The notes: generated by a model from the letters alone, not told the origin. Numbered from the stretch's first letter, positions 48,997 through 58,589 are shown. The stretch: DNA of 64,000 nt from Geitlerinema sp. S16 (GCA_011390275.1 JAABST010000021.1:1-64000), one strand, 5' to 3'. A program made the numbers and translations.

Positions 48997-49368
48997 CTAG
49001 CCGCGTCCATCAAACACCGATGCTGGAACGGAGGTAAAAAAACAGCTCCGCGCTCCGGTATGACACGCCACATCTCCCACCTGTTCAATCTGCATCAAAA
49101 TCGTATCGCCATCGCAGTCATAGGCCAAACCCTTGACCCGCTGAATATGCCCTGAGGTCGCGCCTTTATGCCAAAGTTCCTGGCGCGATCGGCTCCAATA
49201 GTGGGCTTCACCGGTCGCTAAGGTTTGCTCGATCGACTCTCGATTCATCCAGGCCATCATCAAGACGGCTCCATCTCCTGCATCCTGGGCGATCGCCGGG
49301 ATCAACCCTCGATCGTCAAACTTCAAACCGTCAATCCACAATCGATCGCCATCCATCACCTGACCCAT
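48997..49368 (-). CDS. hisI: Phosphoribosyl-AMP cyclohydrolase
   Basis: Third step of histidine biosynthesis. 123 residues, single-function HisI without the HisE domain. [39 protein letters not shown], and [14 protein letters not shown] followed by [11 protein letters not shown] give the metal-binding Asp and Cys residues. ATG at 49368. Confidence 0.93.
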   Translation of the reverse strand: MGQVMDGDRLWIDGLKFDDRGLIPAIAQDAGDGAVLMMAWMNRESIEQTLATGEAHYWSRSRQELWHKGATSGHIQRVKGLAYDCDGDTILMQIEQVGDVACHTGARSCFFTSVPASVFDGRG

Positions 49369-49616
49369 GCCCTCAACCTAAAACACAGCAGAATTAACCG
49401 CGAGACTCTCCGATGCTGCCGACCGGAACGAATCGCACCGTCAATTATTTCACTTCACGACTGATCGCGATCGGCGAATCATTTCGCGGTTAACGCACCT
49501 TAATATGTGCAGCTTGAATGCGCCTGAATACGACCAGAACTTTGTCCCAACCCGACCCCAACCGCTATCGTAGGGCAGAGAGCGCCGACGAATTCCCTAC
49601 TTTAAACGCCCCAACC

Positions 49617-50453
49617 ATGACCGTATCGCGTGCCAAAAAGCCACCCAAACCCAGCGCCAACAAACTCTTTGGCCGATCCGCCGCCATCCTGAAGCTCACC
49701 GGACTGAGCCTGATGGCAATCACGGTGCTGAATTACGTGATGCTGCTTGTGCCGCCGAAACTCACGGAATCAGGCTGGTGGTTTAACGTGACTACGCAAC
49801 TGATCGAGCAGGGTATTGTTCCCCTACTGGGGCTGGGCGTTTTTTTTACGGGAATTGCGATCGAGCTTTTGAGTGGGACAACCGACCAAGAAAATACCTG
49901 GATTGCTAAAACCGAAACCCTCGCTTATCGCCTGTCGTTACTGTTCGGCATCCTGTTTGTGATTATGGCTCCCATTCATGGCCTTGCCACGATCGCCAAT
50001 AATCAAGCCTCGGTACAAGCGCTAGAGGAACGCCTCGCCCAGCAAAACGACCAGGTTAAATTCCAGCTCGATCGTCAGCGCGAGCTATATACCGCAGTTT
50101 TGGACGGCGAAGCCACGATCGAAGATCTTGTGGGCGACGAACCGTTGAGCGATCCCCAAATGGAAGTGCTAGATAAAATCAAAAGTGATCCGGATGCGCT
50201 CGATCGTCAGCTTGAGGCCGCTCAGGTGGCCATCCGCGAATCCATCCAGAAACGCGCGATCGAAGCCCGCGAACAAGCAAAGCTCGGCGTCTGGAAATCC
50301 ATTTTGCGCCTGGGGCTGACCAGTTGGATGCTGGCGGGTTGCTATCTCAACGTGGCCTGGATCGGACTCAAAGACGACAAAAAACCGAAGGTCAAGGTCA
50401 AGCGCAAAAAAGATCCCCAAAAGCAAGATGCACCGCCTGGAGATTTTTTGTAA
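49617..50453 (+). CDS. HpsJ-like membrane protein
   Basis: About 278 residues from the ATG at 49617 (MTVSRAKKPP), the frame being open to an ATG at 49518. About four membrane helices: ILKLTGLSLMAITVLNYVML, LIEQGIVPLLGLGVFFTGIAI, RLSLLFGILFVIMAPIHGLA, and a last one near LRLGLTSWMLAGCYLNVAWI. A coiled coil (VQALEERLAQQNDQVKFQLD) lies between helices 3 and 4. The plan resembles the HpsJ family linked to hormogonium polysaccharide secretion in filamentous cyanobacteria; this is from memory of the fold plan. The tail is Lys-rich. Confidence 0.5.
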   Translation: MTVSRAKKPPKPSANKLFGRSAAILKLTGLSLMAITVLNYVMLLVPPKLTESGWWFNVTTQLIEQGIVPLLGLGVFFTGIAIELLSGTTDQENTWIAKTETLAYRLSLLFGILFVIMAPIHGLATIANNQASVQALEERLAQQNDQVKFQLDRQRELYTAVLDGEATIEDLVGDEPLSDPQMEVLDKIKSDPDALDRQLEAAQVAIRESIQKRAIEAREQAKLGVWKSILRLGLTSWMLAGCYLNVAWIGLKDDKKPKVKVKRKKDPQKQDAPPGDFL

Positions 50454-50533
50454 GAGTGCAACTGGGGAGCCGAGTAAGTATTTATGCTTTATCAGAAGTC
50501 CTCTAAGGCCGTGTTGACGACTCAAACCGATGT

Positions 50534-51064
50534 CTAGCGTTCACGCAGTCGAGGCATCAATGAGACAAAATTACAGGGTTGATAGCGGTTATCAAGCTGC
50601 CATTTCAGAATGTCATTCCAGGCGTCTTTGCAGGCTCCGGTCGAGCCGGGGATCGCAAATAGATAGGTTCCTCCAGCGAGTCCGGCGGTTGCCCGCGATT
50701 GGATGGTGGATGTGCCGATTTTGCTGTAGCTCAACCAGCGAAATAGTTCGCCAAAGCCGGGGATTTCCTTGTCATAGACCGAATGAAACGCTTCGGGCGT
50801 CACATCTCGACCCGTAATGCCCGTGCCTCCGGTCGCAATCACGACATCGACCTCCGAATCTGCCACCCAGCGCTCCAAGCGAGCCACGATCTTGGCGCGA
50901 TCGTCCGTTACGATCGAGCGGGAAATGATGTGATGTCCGGCGGACGTGGCCAAATCGACGAGGATTTGCCCGGAGCGATCCGTTTCCAGGGTGCGCGTGT
51001 CGGAAACAGTCAGGATCGCCAGATTGACGGGAATAAATGGGCGAGTGTCGTCGAGGGTGGTCAT
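50534..51064 (-). CDS. moaB: Molybdenum cofactor biosynthesis protein B
   Basis: 176 residues, MogA/MoaB fold (adenylylation of molybdopterin). [49 protein letters not shown] and [13 protein letters not shown] are family motifs. No other moa gene is adjacent. ATG at 51064. Confidence 0.92.
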   Translation of the reverse strand: MTTLDDTRPFIPVNLAILTVSDTRTLETDRSGQILVDLATSAGHHIISRSIVTDDRAKIVARLERWVADSEVDVVIATGGTGITGRDVTPEAFHSVYDKEIPGFGELFRWLSYSKIGTSTIQSRATAGLAGGTYLFAIPGSTGACKDAWNDILKWQLDNRYQPCNFVSLMPRLRER

Positions 51065-51257
51065 GCAGATCGATCAAAAATTTTGAAGGCGACGACGATC
51101 GGGGCGGGATGATCGCTGATCTCAGCATGATGCTGGGATGTCATCAACCGCGTATACGTCGGTACAAACGTAAGCGTCTCCGGTTAAGGATTTTAGCGCA
51201 ACTTTTCCTCGGCGCGAATTCTCAGTGATCGCGCTCCAGTGATCGCCCGCCACGGAT

Positions 51258-51731
51258 TTAACGACGAGCTAACGATCGCGCCGCTGTTAACCAGTCTGAA
51301 ACGATCGCTCGATCGGGACAGAGATCGCGCCGCTGGGTGGTGGCGACCAGCAGACGCACAAGCTGCGGATGGAGCTGATGAATCGGAGTGGCGGCCAGTT
51401 GCGCCACCGAAGCGATCCCCGCATGGAGCAGGGTTCCGGCATAGGTGCAGCCCACGCCGGGAACGCGAGCCAGGTCGGCCAGGGCAACCCATTTACGGAC
51501 ATGATGCTTCGCCAGGTGCAGATCGTTGGCGAGGGCGAGAATGGCGCGATCGTCGGGGCAGCGATCGAGCAGGTCATGGGTGCTGTGGATGCCCTGTTGC
51601 GAGAGGGTGACGGCCATCTCGGGCGCAAGGCCAGGGAGATCGGCGATCGGCCAATTACCGGGGGAGATGGGGATCGGAGGTGGGGCAGGACGAGGAGTAA
51701 GACGGGAGGCGGGACGATCGCGACGCGGCAT
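51258..51731 (-). CDS. DUF4332 (helix-hairpin-helix) protein
   Basis: About 157 residues from the ATG at 51731 (MPRRDRPASR). The proline-rich start is followed by two helix-hairpin-helix units: LPGLAPEMAVTLSQQGIHST (about 35-54) and VPGVGCTYAGTLLHAGIASV (about 92-111), as in DUF4332 proteins. DNA binding is inferred. Divergent from an HNH gene 125 bases away. Confidence 0.7.
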   Translation of the reverse strand: MPRRDRPASRLTPRPAPPPIPISPGNWPIADLPGLAPEMAVTLSQQGIHSTHDLLDRCPDDRAILALANDLHLAKHHVRKWVALADLARVPGVGCTYAGTLLHAGIASVAQLAATPIHQLHPQLVRLLVATTQRRDLCPDRAIVSDWLTAARSLARR

Positions 51732-51737
51732 GATGAA

Positions 51738-51777
51738 TTGAAGTTTTAGGGTGGAGTTTATAGGTTGAAGTTTTAGG
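51738..51777. repeat. Short tandem repeat in DUF4332/HNH spacer
   Basis: TTGAAGTTTTAGG, GTGGAGTTTATAGG, TTGAAGTTTTAGG in tandem, immediately upstream of the DUF4332 start. Confidence 0.75.
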
Positions 51778-51856
51778 CTGAATGGTGTTTCAGACTGTAA
51801 GAAGAGGATCGCCTGAGCTGCTAGGCTCAATCAGGCACACGGCGATTCAAGACACG

Positions 51857-52267
51857 ATGACACTCCAAACGAAACAACGCCGGTTTAAAGACCGCTATCG
51901 TGGCAACTGGTCAAGTATCGCCAAACGAACGCGACGCTTGGTGTTCGATCGCTGCATTCTCAACCCGTTTCACCGCGCTGCCGCCGTGCATCACCTGCGC
52001 TACCGGGACTGGCGCGGCACGATCGCGGGGCGCGAAGTTCCCGGCTGGGATGTCGTGCCGCTTTGCCGAAACTGTCACGGCATCGTTCACCGTAAACACC
52101 TGTGGTACTCCGCGCCCACTAACCCAAAAGCCAACAATCGCCAGCGTTGGCTGGCATTATGGCGACTGCGGCTACGGTTTTGGGGGTGGTTGTTGTTTCT
52201 GCGCGGGGGGTGGGTCGTGTTGGTGGTCGCAGGGATTGCGATCGTGCTTTGGCTGCGATCGTTGTGA
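51857..52267 (+). CDS. HNH-like nuclease with C-terminal membrane helix
   Basis: 136 residues. VHHLRYRDWRG, then VPLCRNCHGIVHRKHLWY, give the HH ... C-x-x-C-H ... H arrangement of a compact HNH nuclease, lacking a second CxxC. The last ~35 residues are strongly hydrophobic (LLFLRGGWVVLVVAGIAIVLWL). ATG at 51857; the frame is open to 51782. A membrane-tethered HNH protein is unusual. Divergent to the DUF4332 gene. Confidence 0.65.
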   Translation: MTLQTKQRRFKDRYRGNWSSIAKRTRRLVFDRCILNPFHRAAAVHHLRYRDWRGTIAGREVPGWDVVPLCRNCHGIVHRKHLWYSAPTNPKANNRQRWLALWRLRLRFWGWLLFLRGGWVVLVVAGIAIVLWLRSL

Positions 52268-52357
52268 CCCGTCTTTAGTCTTTTTCTCTAGTCTTTAACC
52301 TATGCTTTAGCCAAACTGTGCTTTAGCCGAGAAAGCAATTTAGAGAGAGGTTAACAT

Positions 52358-52831
52358 TCAGGCAAAAAATCTAGTATTCTCCATTCTCATTAACGGAATG
52401 TTGTTCGCCCGATCGCAAGACAAAACGCCGGTTTGCATATCCGAGATGGTCATATCGTCCATTTCTCTTGCTTTGAGGAACGTACCGTAGGATTCGGTGG
52501 AAAAGGTGGATTTGGGAGATGAATCTGGATGCTCGCGAATCGAAATCCGGAGACGCGGGCCGGACTTGGCTAAACATAACGTCGTCTCGTGTGACAGCCG
52601 CAGACGTTTGATCGCGACGTTATCAATATATGTTCCATTTTTTCCGCGATTAATCGCCCACCATTCGCCCGATCGTTGATGAAGTTCGAGATGATGGCGG
52701 GAAATAACGGCGCTATAAAGCACAACGTCGTTCTCCTTGGAGCGACCAATACGGATGGAGTTAACGTGGTCAAACGTCCAGCGGTGGACGGGTTTGATTT
52801 GGTAGGGATGAAGCAGCGCAAGAGCAATCAC
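52358..52831 (-). CDS. FHA domain protein
   Basis: About 157 residues if it starts at GTG 52831, where the sequence VIALALLHPYQIKPVHRWTF looks like the usual start of small cyanobacterial FHA proteins; no ribosome-binding site is clear. The FHA core is IRIGRSKENDVVLYSAVISRHHLEL and NRGKNGTYIDNVAI. It binds phosphothreonine. The C-terminal ~60 residues are unassigned. It follows another FHA gene by 89 bases and may be co-expressed. Confidence 0.75.
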   Translation of the reverse strand: MIALALLHPYQIKPVHRWTFDHVNSIRIGRSKENDVVLYSAVISRHHLELHQRSGEWWAINRGKNGTYIDNVAIKRLRLSHETTLCLAKSGPRLRISIREHPDSSPKSTFSTESYGTFLKAREMDDMTISDMQTGVLSCDRANNIPLMRMENTRFFA

Positions 52832-52920
52832 GGTAGATGAGGCCGATGCGACATCGACCGGCAGACGGACGATCGCGATCGTCCGAGTAAACGCATGATG
52901 GAGAAAAACAACTGAGGTTG

Positions 52921-53583
52921 CTAACGAGCGCAAATCTGGAAGAAGAATCGAACGAGATCGCCTTTCCCGAGAGCGATACAATCGTTGTGATTGAGAGGAT
53001 AGTGACGACCGGGAACGAGCGTTTGGTTATTGACGTACGTTCCATTAGAACTGTTCATATCCTCAATATAGTATTGACCGCGATGATAACGGATGAGGGC
53101 ATGGGAGCGGGAAACGATTTCGGATTGGGGAAATGTCGAGATATCAAGGTCGGGGTGTGCGCCATGGTGGGGCTTCCCGACGCGCCAGACGAAAATGTCC
53201 GTCGTTAGGGGAAGATACTCGTCACTGGTCTCATGTTGGAGTCGCGCAGCGGTGGGGAGATGTGGGTCAACCTCAACGTTGACCGGTGGTAACGTTGAAA
53301 TTGAAAGCGGAGCCGTTTGCGATTGATCGCGACTTTGCCGACTCGGAGCCGCTTCCATTTGGGGGCTTACGGTGGCATTTGTGTCGTCTGTTCGGTCTGC
53401 GATCGAAGGGCTTGCGATCGAAGGACTTGCGATCGGGGGGCTGGCAATCTCATCCGCTGCATGGATTAGAGGATCTAAATCGCTGGGGAGGGGGGTGCGA
53501 CACTGCTCACAAATGGGTAGACCCAGGTGATTCTCGTGCTGGCATTGGGGGCAGAGCAAGGTGGTTGAAGCGGGGGAATCCAT
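52921..53583 (-). CDS. Zinc-ribbon plus FHA domain protein
   Basis: 220 residues. N-terminal zinc ribbon LLCPQCQHENHLGLPICEQC (residues 9-28), a low-complexity linker with ASPSI repeats (about 48-60), then an FHA domain: WRVGKPHHGAHPDLDIS, SRSHALIRY, EDMNSSNGTYVNNQTL. Phosphopeptide-binding adaptor; a Ser/Thr kinase partner is expected but none is in the window. ATG at 53583. Confidence 0.85.
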   Translation of the reverse strand: MDSPASTTLLCPQCQHENHLGLPICEQCRTPLPSDLDPLIHAADEIASPPIASPSIASPSIADRTDDTNATVSPQMEAAPSRQSRDQSQTAPLSISTLPPVNVEVDPHLPTAARLQHETSDEYLPLTTDIFVWRVGKPHHGAHPDLDISTFPQSEIVSRSHALIRYHRGQYYIEDMNSSNGTYVNNQTLVPGRHYPLNHNDCIALGKGDLVRFFFQICAR

Positions 53584-53846
53584 TGCGTTCTAGGGTCAGA
53601 TTAAGCCCTATAGCGTCGTAGTTATCCGGATCTGTCAAGGGTTTAGAAATCGCCTGATGGAAAAAATTAGTCAGGTTGTCACGATCGCGAAGCCGTCTGC
53701 GTACAGATTAGGGACAGCAAACGATGTGCCGAAAGATGCTGGGTTCGGGTGTGTGGTGGTGGCGCTGTGGCGGGGATACATTATCGAAGATGCGCTCGAT
53801 AATGTCTGGGGAATATTCGACCGAAACAGCGCCACGGGTTGCTTCG

Positions 53847-54572
53847 TTATTCAGACATCGCGATCGCGGCGTCTGCGTCGAGTAGCCACCAGATTTCACC
53901 GCTTGCCTGACGCAGACGCCGGGAGGGATAGGTACGATCGTCACAGGTCTCCGCAAAAATCTGCGTCAACGCGGTTTGTTTGTTCGATCCGGCGATCGTC
54001 ATCAAAATGTTGCGGGCGTGCTGCAAAACGGGAAAAGTCAAGGTTAAACGCGGCTCGCCCGATTTTTCGCCGAGGGTGGCGTAGCGATCAGTCACGTCTA
54101 GAGCCTCGGTATGGGGAAACAGCGAGGCCGTGTGGCCGTCATCGCCCATGCCCAGCAACACGAGATCAAAGATCGGCATTGCGCCACTCGCCGGAGCAAA
54201 AAAGTCGGCAATTTGAGCGTTAAACCGATCGGCATCGGCTGCTGGATCGTTGCCCATCGTCGGCGTGATGAAAATGTTAGCGTCCGGGATCGCCACATGA
54301 TCGAGCCATGCCTGTTTCGCCATTCCGGCGTTACTGTCCGGATGATCAACGGGGACATAGCGTTCATCTCCCCAAAAAACATAGACCTGATCCCAAGGTA
54401 GGGCGCAGGCCGCTAATTTTTCGTAGAGCGGTTTGGGCGTGCTGCCTCCAGCGAGGGCGAGAATCGCGCGACCTCGGGTATCGATCGCGGCGTGGATGCT
54501 ATCAATGGTCAGCGCCAAGGCGCGATCGATCATCGCAGCGCGATCGGGGAAAACTTCGATATGTTCGGTCAT
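53847..54572 (-). CDS. pgl: 6-phosphogluconolactonase
   Basis: Second step of the oxidative pentose phosphate pathway, 241 residues. ALAGGSTPKPLYEKLA, VFWGDERYVPVDHPDSN, LLGMGDDGHTASLFPHT and ITGxxK-like IAGSNKQTAL are the family motifs. Alone here, without zwf/opcA. ATG at 54572. Confidence 0.95.
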   Translation of the reverse strand: MTEHIEVFPDRAAMIDRALALTIDSIHAAIDTRGRAILALAGGSTPKPLYEKLAACALPWDQVYVFWGDERYVPVDHPDSNAGMAKQAWLDHVAIPDANIFITPTMGNDPAADADRFNAQIADFFAPASGAMPIFDLVLLGMGDDGHTASLFPHTEALDVTDRYATLGEKSGEPRLTLTFPVLQHARNILMTIAGSNKQTALTQIFAETCDDRTYPSRRLRQASGEIWWLLDADAAIAMSE

Positions 54573-54783
54573 GGTGTGGCAGGGGTGCGAGCAGTAATGA
54601 ACGGTCGTTCTTCGAGCCTAGCGATCTTTTCACCAAAATGATCGATTGTTTTGACTATTTTCAAACTTGATAATCCGTCAATCTTTCGCATAATTCTGTT
54701 TACAGAACTTGATATTTCTTATTGTTTTTTTCGCCTTGTGACAAGCGCGAATATCTGGGCTGATTTGTTAAAGGACTGATTTG

Positions 54784-56295
54784 CTAAAGGCTGGCGTTCC
54801 ATGTGCCATGAAAGCCGATCGGCACAATTTCCGGTAGCGCGAGGCGGCAGACGGCTCCTTCCTCGATGCGATTGGCGGATACGATCCACACTTCGCTCCG
54901 CTGCTCATCGGCGAGAAACACCGGAAAAATGAGCCAGTGATCGCGATCACCCAAATCACCCGAACCGCCAGAGTTACCCGAATTAGCCACCGCACCCGGC
55001 ACAAAAATTGGCTCCGAAGGATAGACCCGATCGCCACAGTCCAACACCGTCAACTGATCGCTCGCGACGGTATAACGCCCGATCGCCCCAAACAAATCCC
55101 CAAACGGCTGACCGTCCGGGCGTCGAGTCACAACGAAAATACGATCCGCATTCGTTCCCACAACGTCGGGCGCGACGATCGGAAACTCGCAGTGACGATC
55201 AATCCGCGTTTCGCTCGCCAGACAGCGCCCGGAGACCGGATCGATCATCACCCGTTCCAGGCGTGCCGACGTTTCCGTCTCGATCGCGCCTTGCGACACC
55301 TGTCGTAAAAACTCATTCGTCGTGAAATCGTCGTAACGCGCCACATCCACAACCACCCGTCCGGCCTCATCCTCAAACCCGTTGGCAAAATGCCACTGAA
55401 ACCACGGATTGGCTTCGCTGCGGCTGACCAGATCGAGAGTCTCGCGATCGAACACCAGAATCGTCGTGGCGCGATCGCCATACCAGGTCATCGAATCGCT
55501 GTAGGTCTTCAATCCGGCGACGATTTCCAGCGGGTTGGCAGCGACGGGCGGCACGAAAAAGACTAGGTAGCGTCCGGCCATGACGAAATCGTGCAGCACC
55601 GGCAAGCCGGAGAGACCGAGATCGGCGATCGGGTGTTCGCGCTGGGCGATCGGCTGACCGTCGGCGCGGTGACGGTAGAGCATCAGGCCGGTTTTCGCGC
55701 CGATCGTCACGCCGAAGTTATAGATTTCGCCGCTGTGGGGGTCGCGTTTCGGGTGGGCGGAGTAGCTCGACGGGGCGATCGTGGTGTCGAGTCCCTGGGT
55801 GGCGAGGGTGTCGAGATCGAGGGCGTAGGGTGCGCCGCCTTCCCAGAGAGCGAGCAGGCGATCAGGCAGAGCAATTACGGAGGTATTGGCGCTGTGTTTC
55901 ACCGGGCGACGCCAGCGATTCCAAAATGCGCCCGAGGCCACGGTTCCGTAGTTGCCATAGAGCAGTTTTCCCGCGCGTTCTTCGTCGAGGTATCCCGTCG
56001 TGCGGACAAATTTTTGCGTGGCGGTGGCGATCGGCTCGCCGGTTTGTTCGTCGGCCTCGAAGCGGATCGCCGCGATCGCGCCGTCCCCGTCAAACCAATG
56101 GCCGCACCGCAGCCCGCCCCGTTCAAGCCGCGCTGCGCCGTTACGGTACAGCGTGCCGCGCAGTCCAGCGGGAATCGTCCCGACGATCGGCCTGAGACGC
56201 ACGGGATCGAATTCGCGGGCAGTTTCACCAACCGCAGGCCACCAAACGGGCTTCGAGGTGGCTGGGGCGATCTTTTGGAGAGGCGAGATAGGCAT
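54784..56295 (-). CDS. Carotenoid (apocarotenoid) cleavage oxygenase
   Basis: 503 residues, seven-bladed beta-propeller with non-haem iron. Four His ligands: SAHPKRD (about 181), VLHDFVM (about 235), QWHFANGFE (about 299), GFHGTW (about 498). PAGLRGTLYRNG, HWFDGDGAI and RPDGQPFGDLFG also fit. Closest in character to cyanobacterial apocarotenoid-15,15'-oxygenase, yielding retinal-type products. A Gly/Ser-rich insert (NSGNSGGSGDLGDRD) near residue 450 is unusual. ATG at 56295. Confidence 0.9.
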   Translation of the reverse strand: MPISPLQKIAPATSKPVWWPAVGETAREFDPVRLRPIVGTIPAGLRGTLYRNGAARLERGGLRCGHWFDGDGAIAAIRFEADEQTGEPIATATQKFVRTTGYLDEERAGKLLYGNYGTVASGAFWNRWRRPVKHSANTSVIALPDRLLALWEGGAPYALDLDTLATQGLDTTIAPSSYSAHPKRDPHSGEIYNFGVTIGAKTGLMLYRHRADGQPIAQREHPIADLGLSGLPVLHDFVMAGRYLVFFVPPVAANPLEIVAGLKTYSDSMTWYGDRATTILVFDRETLDLVSRSEANPWFQWHFANGFEDEAGRVVVDVARYDDFTTNEFLRQVSQGAIETETSARLERVMIDPVSGRCLASETRIDRHCEFPIVAPDVVGTNADRIFVVTRRPDGQPFGDLFGAIGRYTVASDQLTVLDCGDRVYPSEPIFVPGAVANSGNSGGSGDLGDRDHWLIFPVFLADEQRSEVWIVSANRIEEGAVCRLALPEIVPIGFHGTWNASL

Positions 56296-56637
56296 AGTTG
56301 CAACGAGCTGCGAAATTTAAGCTACACAAGCAAGGTCAGAATCCGTAACGGTCAGCCATAATCCGGCATCTATACCTCAACGCTGCTGACATTCGCTAGA
56401 TTCTTCATTAATCTCAGACTTCTAAACGTTAATGGAAGCATCTCTAAGCTTTGCTAAATCAATCCGTATCCAAGCTTCAATAAACCTTGAATAAGGGTGG
56501 ATCAATTTAAAACCTCTTGCCAATTTTATACAAAAAGTGTAGCTTACATACGACGTTTAATCTTCGATTTCTGTGCGATCGTTGACCAAAACTCAATTTG
56601 ATTGATTTATCCAAGAAGCTGCTTTTAGACTAATCCC
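56296..56637. other. AT-rich divergent spacer
   Basis: 342 bases upstream of the PhyH gene; strongly AT-rich after 56390. No gene seen. Confidence 0.45.
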
Positions 56638-57480
56638 ATGATTTTATCAAGACTAAAAACCTGGATAGGTTCTACTAATGATAGAAAAGCTATGATCGAA
56701 AGTTGGGAAAGGGATGGATTTATCATTCTCAAAAATTTCTTCAATCAAAATGATTTAAATCTACTGGAAGAAGATATTTGTCTCACGCTAGAAAATAGAG
56801 AGACAAGAGCTGGGAATATAACGATCGATATTTTAGAAGGAGAATTGATCGGTCAAAGACTCAAACTCGTTGATGCTCCCGAATCGGCCATACAGGGAGC
56901 ACATAAAGTTAACGATCTATACCTAGAGTCGAAAGCCTGTCGAAACCTAAATTTAAATCGAAAACTATGCCGTATTTTAGAAACTCTTCTCGGAGATAAA
57001 CCACTCGTTATCAACTCCCTCTCCTTCAAAAAAGGGAGTCAGCAACCTCATCATTTTGATACTTACTATATGCCTCCCATGGTCAAAGACATGATGGCTG
57101 TTACGAGTATTTGCCTAGAAGATCAATCTTTAGAAACGGGTCCTCTAAGCTACTACCCAGAAAGTCATAAAATTCTGCCCTACGTATTCTCTCATGGTGG
57201 CATCCACGCTGTTCCCGAAGAAATGGAGCAAGCCACTCAATATATACAGTCTGAACTTGAGAAGCGAAATTTAAAACCGAAAACCTTTGTTGGTAACGCT
57301 GGAGATGTCTTTATCTGGCACGCCCAGCTCTATCATGGTGGCCTTCCGATTACCGATCATGAGAAGACCCGCAAAACATTGGTGACGCACTACTGGCGAA
57401 AACATGACGTGGAACAGCACAGAGTTGCAACGATCAAAAGTGGTGGTAATTACTTAATTCGGGAGCATCAGAATACCTGA
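56638..57480 (+). CDS. Phytanoyl-CoA dioxygenase (PhyH) family protein
   Basis: 280 residues, Fe(II)/2-oxoglutarate oxygenase fold. WERDGFIILKNFFNQNDL at the start; QQPHHFDTYY gives H-x-D (about 139-141), ETGPLSYYPESHK, and VFIWHAQLYHGGLP carries the distal His, with R/K after it. Substrate unknown. The coding sequence is AT-rich with hardly any HIP1 sites, unlike its neighbours, suggesting transfer. ATG at 56638; hairpin after the stop. Confidence 0.85.
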   Translation: MILSRLKTWIGSTNDRKAMIESWERDGFIILKNFFNQNDLNLLEEDICLTLENRETRAGNITIDILEGELIGQRLKLVDAPESAIQGAHKVNDLYLESKACRNLNLNRKLCRILETLLGDKPLVINSLSFKKGSQQPHHFDTYYMPPMVKDMMAVTSICLEDQSLETGPLSYYPESHKILPYVFSHGGIHAVPEEMEQATQYIQSELEKRNLKPKTFVGNAGDVFIWHAQLYHGGLPITDHEKTRKTLVTHYWRKHDVEQHRVATIKSGGNYLIREHQNT

Positions 57481-57517
57481 TATTCATTATGTCTAGTTAT
57501 GCCTGTGGCTCGATCAG

Positions 57518-57555
57518 GGTTTCAAGGATCTAGGTTGCGATCAATCCCTGAAACC
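57518..57555 (+). terminator. Hairpin after the PhyH gene
   Basis: GGTTTCA (57518-57524) pairs with TGAAACC (57549-57555), with further inner pairing AGGATC/GAT..TCC. It is followed by TTTGTTGG, a modest terminator. Confidence 0.5.
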
Positions 57556-57697
57556 TTTGTTGGTTAAGGGCTTTAGCTTTAAAAGTTTTTCAAGTCTCAA
57601 ACGTGGGTTCTACAAGCCTTTCCGATCGTTCTAGTCCTTAACTTTCCTGAAACTCCTCATAAGCAAAGAAATCATTGAAGTTCATCATTATGGGTCA

Positions 57698-58138
57698 ATG
57701 AATAGTGGCAAAAAACGTCGAGCTAGACTCAAGCAAGAACGTTTAGAAAAGCGAGAAAACGCAAAACGAGTTCGGGTTAGTGGACAGCTATCCAAATACG
57801 AACTTAGTCAAAAGCTCAAGGTCGATCGTGACGCACTTGCACCCAACAGAAGCTATGGTGTGCCGAAATTTGTTGAGCGTGGATATTATGAAGATATGCC
57901 ATTTATCTGCAAAGATTGCGGGGTTATTCAGGTGTGGCGCAGCACGCAGCAAAAATGGTGGTATGAGGTGATGAAAGGTGATATTTGGACGATCTCGGTG
58001 CGATGTCGCCCCTGTCGCAAACAGGAACGCGATCGCAAAACGGCGGCTCGTCAAATTCATTTAGCTGGACTCAACGCAAAAGATGATGCAAAGGAGGTCG
58101 GCCAGAATCGGACGGATGGTGAAACAACGACGCGATAG
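57698..58138 (+). CDS. Zinc-ribbon domain protein
   Basis: 146 residues. Very basic N-terminus (KKRRARLKQERLEKRENAKR), then a zinc ribbon ICKDCGV ... CRPCRKQ (Cys pairs about 71/74 and 107/110) of the probable zinc-ribbon (zf-trcl-like) kind, which includes a W-WYEVMKG middle. Function unknown; nucleic-acid binding is possible. Followed by gcvH after 58 bases. Confidence 0.7.
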   Translation: MNSGKKRRARLKQERLEKRENAKRVRVSGQLSKYELSQKLKVDRDALAPNRSYGVPKFVERGYYEDMPFICKDCGVIQVWRSTQQKWWYEVMKGDIWTISVRCRPCRKQERDRKTAARQIHLAGLNAKDDAKEVGQNRTDGETTTR

Positions 58139-58196
58139 GAGCAGCGAAGCCGAAACAGTCCAGTATCATCTATGAAGACCTGCATAGAATGACGCT

Positions 58197-58589
58197 ATGG
58201 CCATCGACTACCCCGACCACCTCCGCTATCTTGACTCCCATGAATACATCGCCCTCGATGGCGACATCGCCACGATCGGCCTGAGTGCCTTCGCGATCGA
58301 TGAACTCGGCGATATCGTGTTCCTCGAACTGCCCGAGGTTGATGACACCGTTGAAAAAGGCGAAACCTTTGGCTCGATCGAGTCCGTCAAAGCCGTGGAA
58401 GATATGTATGCTCCCGTGACCGGTACGGTGATCGAACGTAATGATGCTGCGATCGAAGCGCCGGAAACCCTATCCGAAGATGCCTACGTCAACGGCTGGC
58501 TGATTAAAGTCAAGCTAGACGATGTCTCCACCGCGCTCGATGACACCCTGAGCGCTGACGAATATAAAGCACGCCTCGAAGGCGAATAG
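58197..58589 (+). CDS. gcvH: Glycine cleavage system H protein
   Basis: 130 residues, lipoyl carrier of the glycine decarboxylase complex (photorespiratory glycine). Lipoyl-lysine in [15 protein letters not shown] (about residue 64). [21 protein letters not shown] at the start and a WLIKVKL segment are typical. gcvP and gcvT are not in the window. ATG at 58197; a tandem-repeat array follows the stop. Confidence 0.96.
   Translation: MAIDYPDHLRYLDSHEYIALDGDIATIGLSAFAIDELGDIVFLELPEVDDTVEKGETFGSIESVKAVEDMYAPVTGTVIERNDAAIEAPETLSEDAYVNGWLIKVKLDDVSTALDDTLSADEYKARLEGE

Noticed and set aside
53657..54223. 188-codon frame overlapping the pgl gene
   Set aside because: Opposite strand to a certain gene, Arg-rich shadow translation.
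57481..57600. Possible tRNA-like fold after the PhyH gene
   Set aside because: No cloverleaf, no T-loop GTTCRANYC; explained by a terminator-type hairpin.
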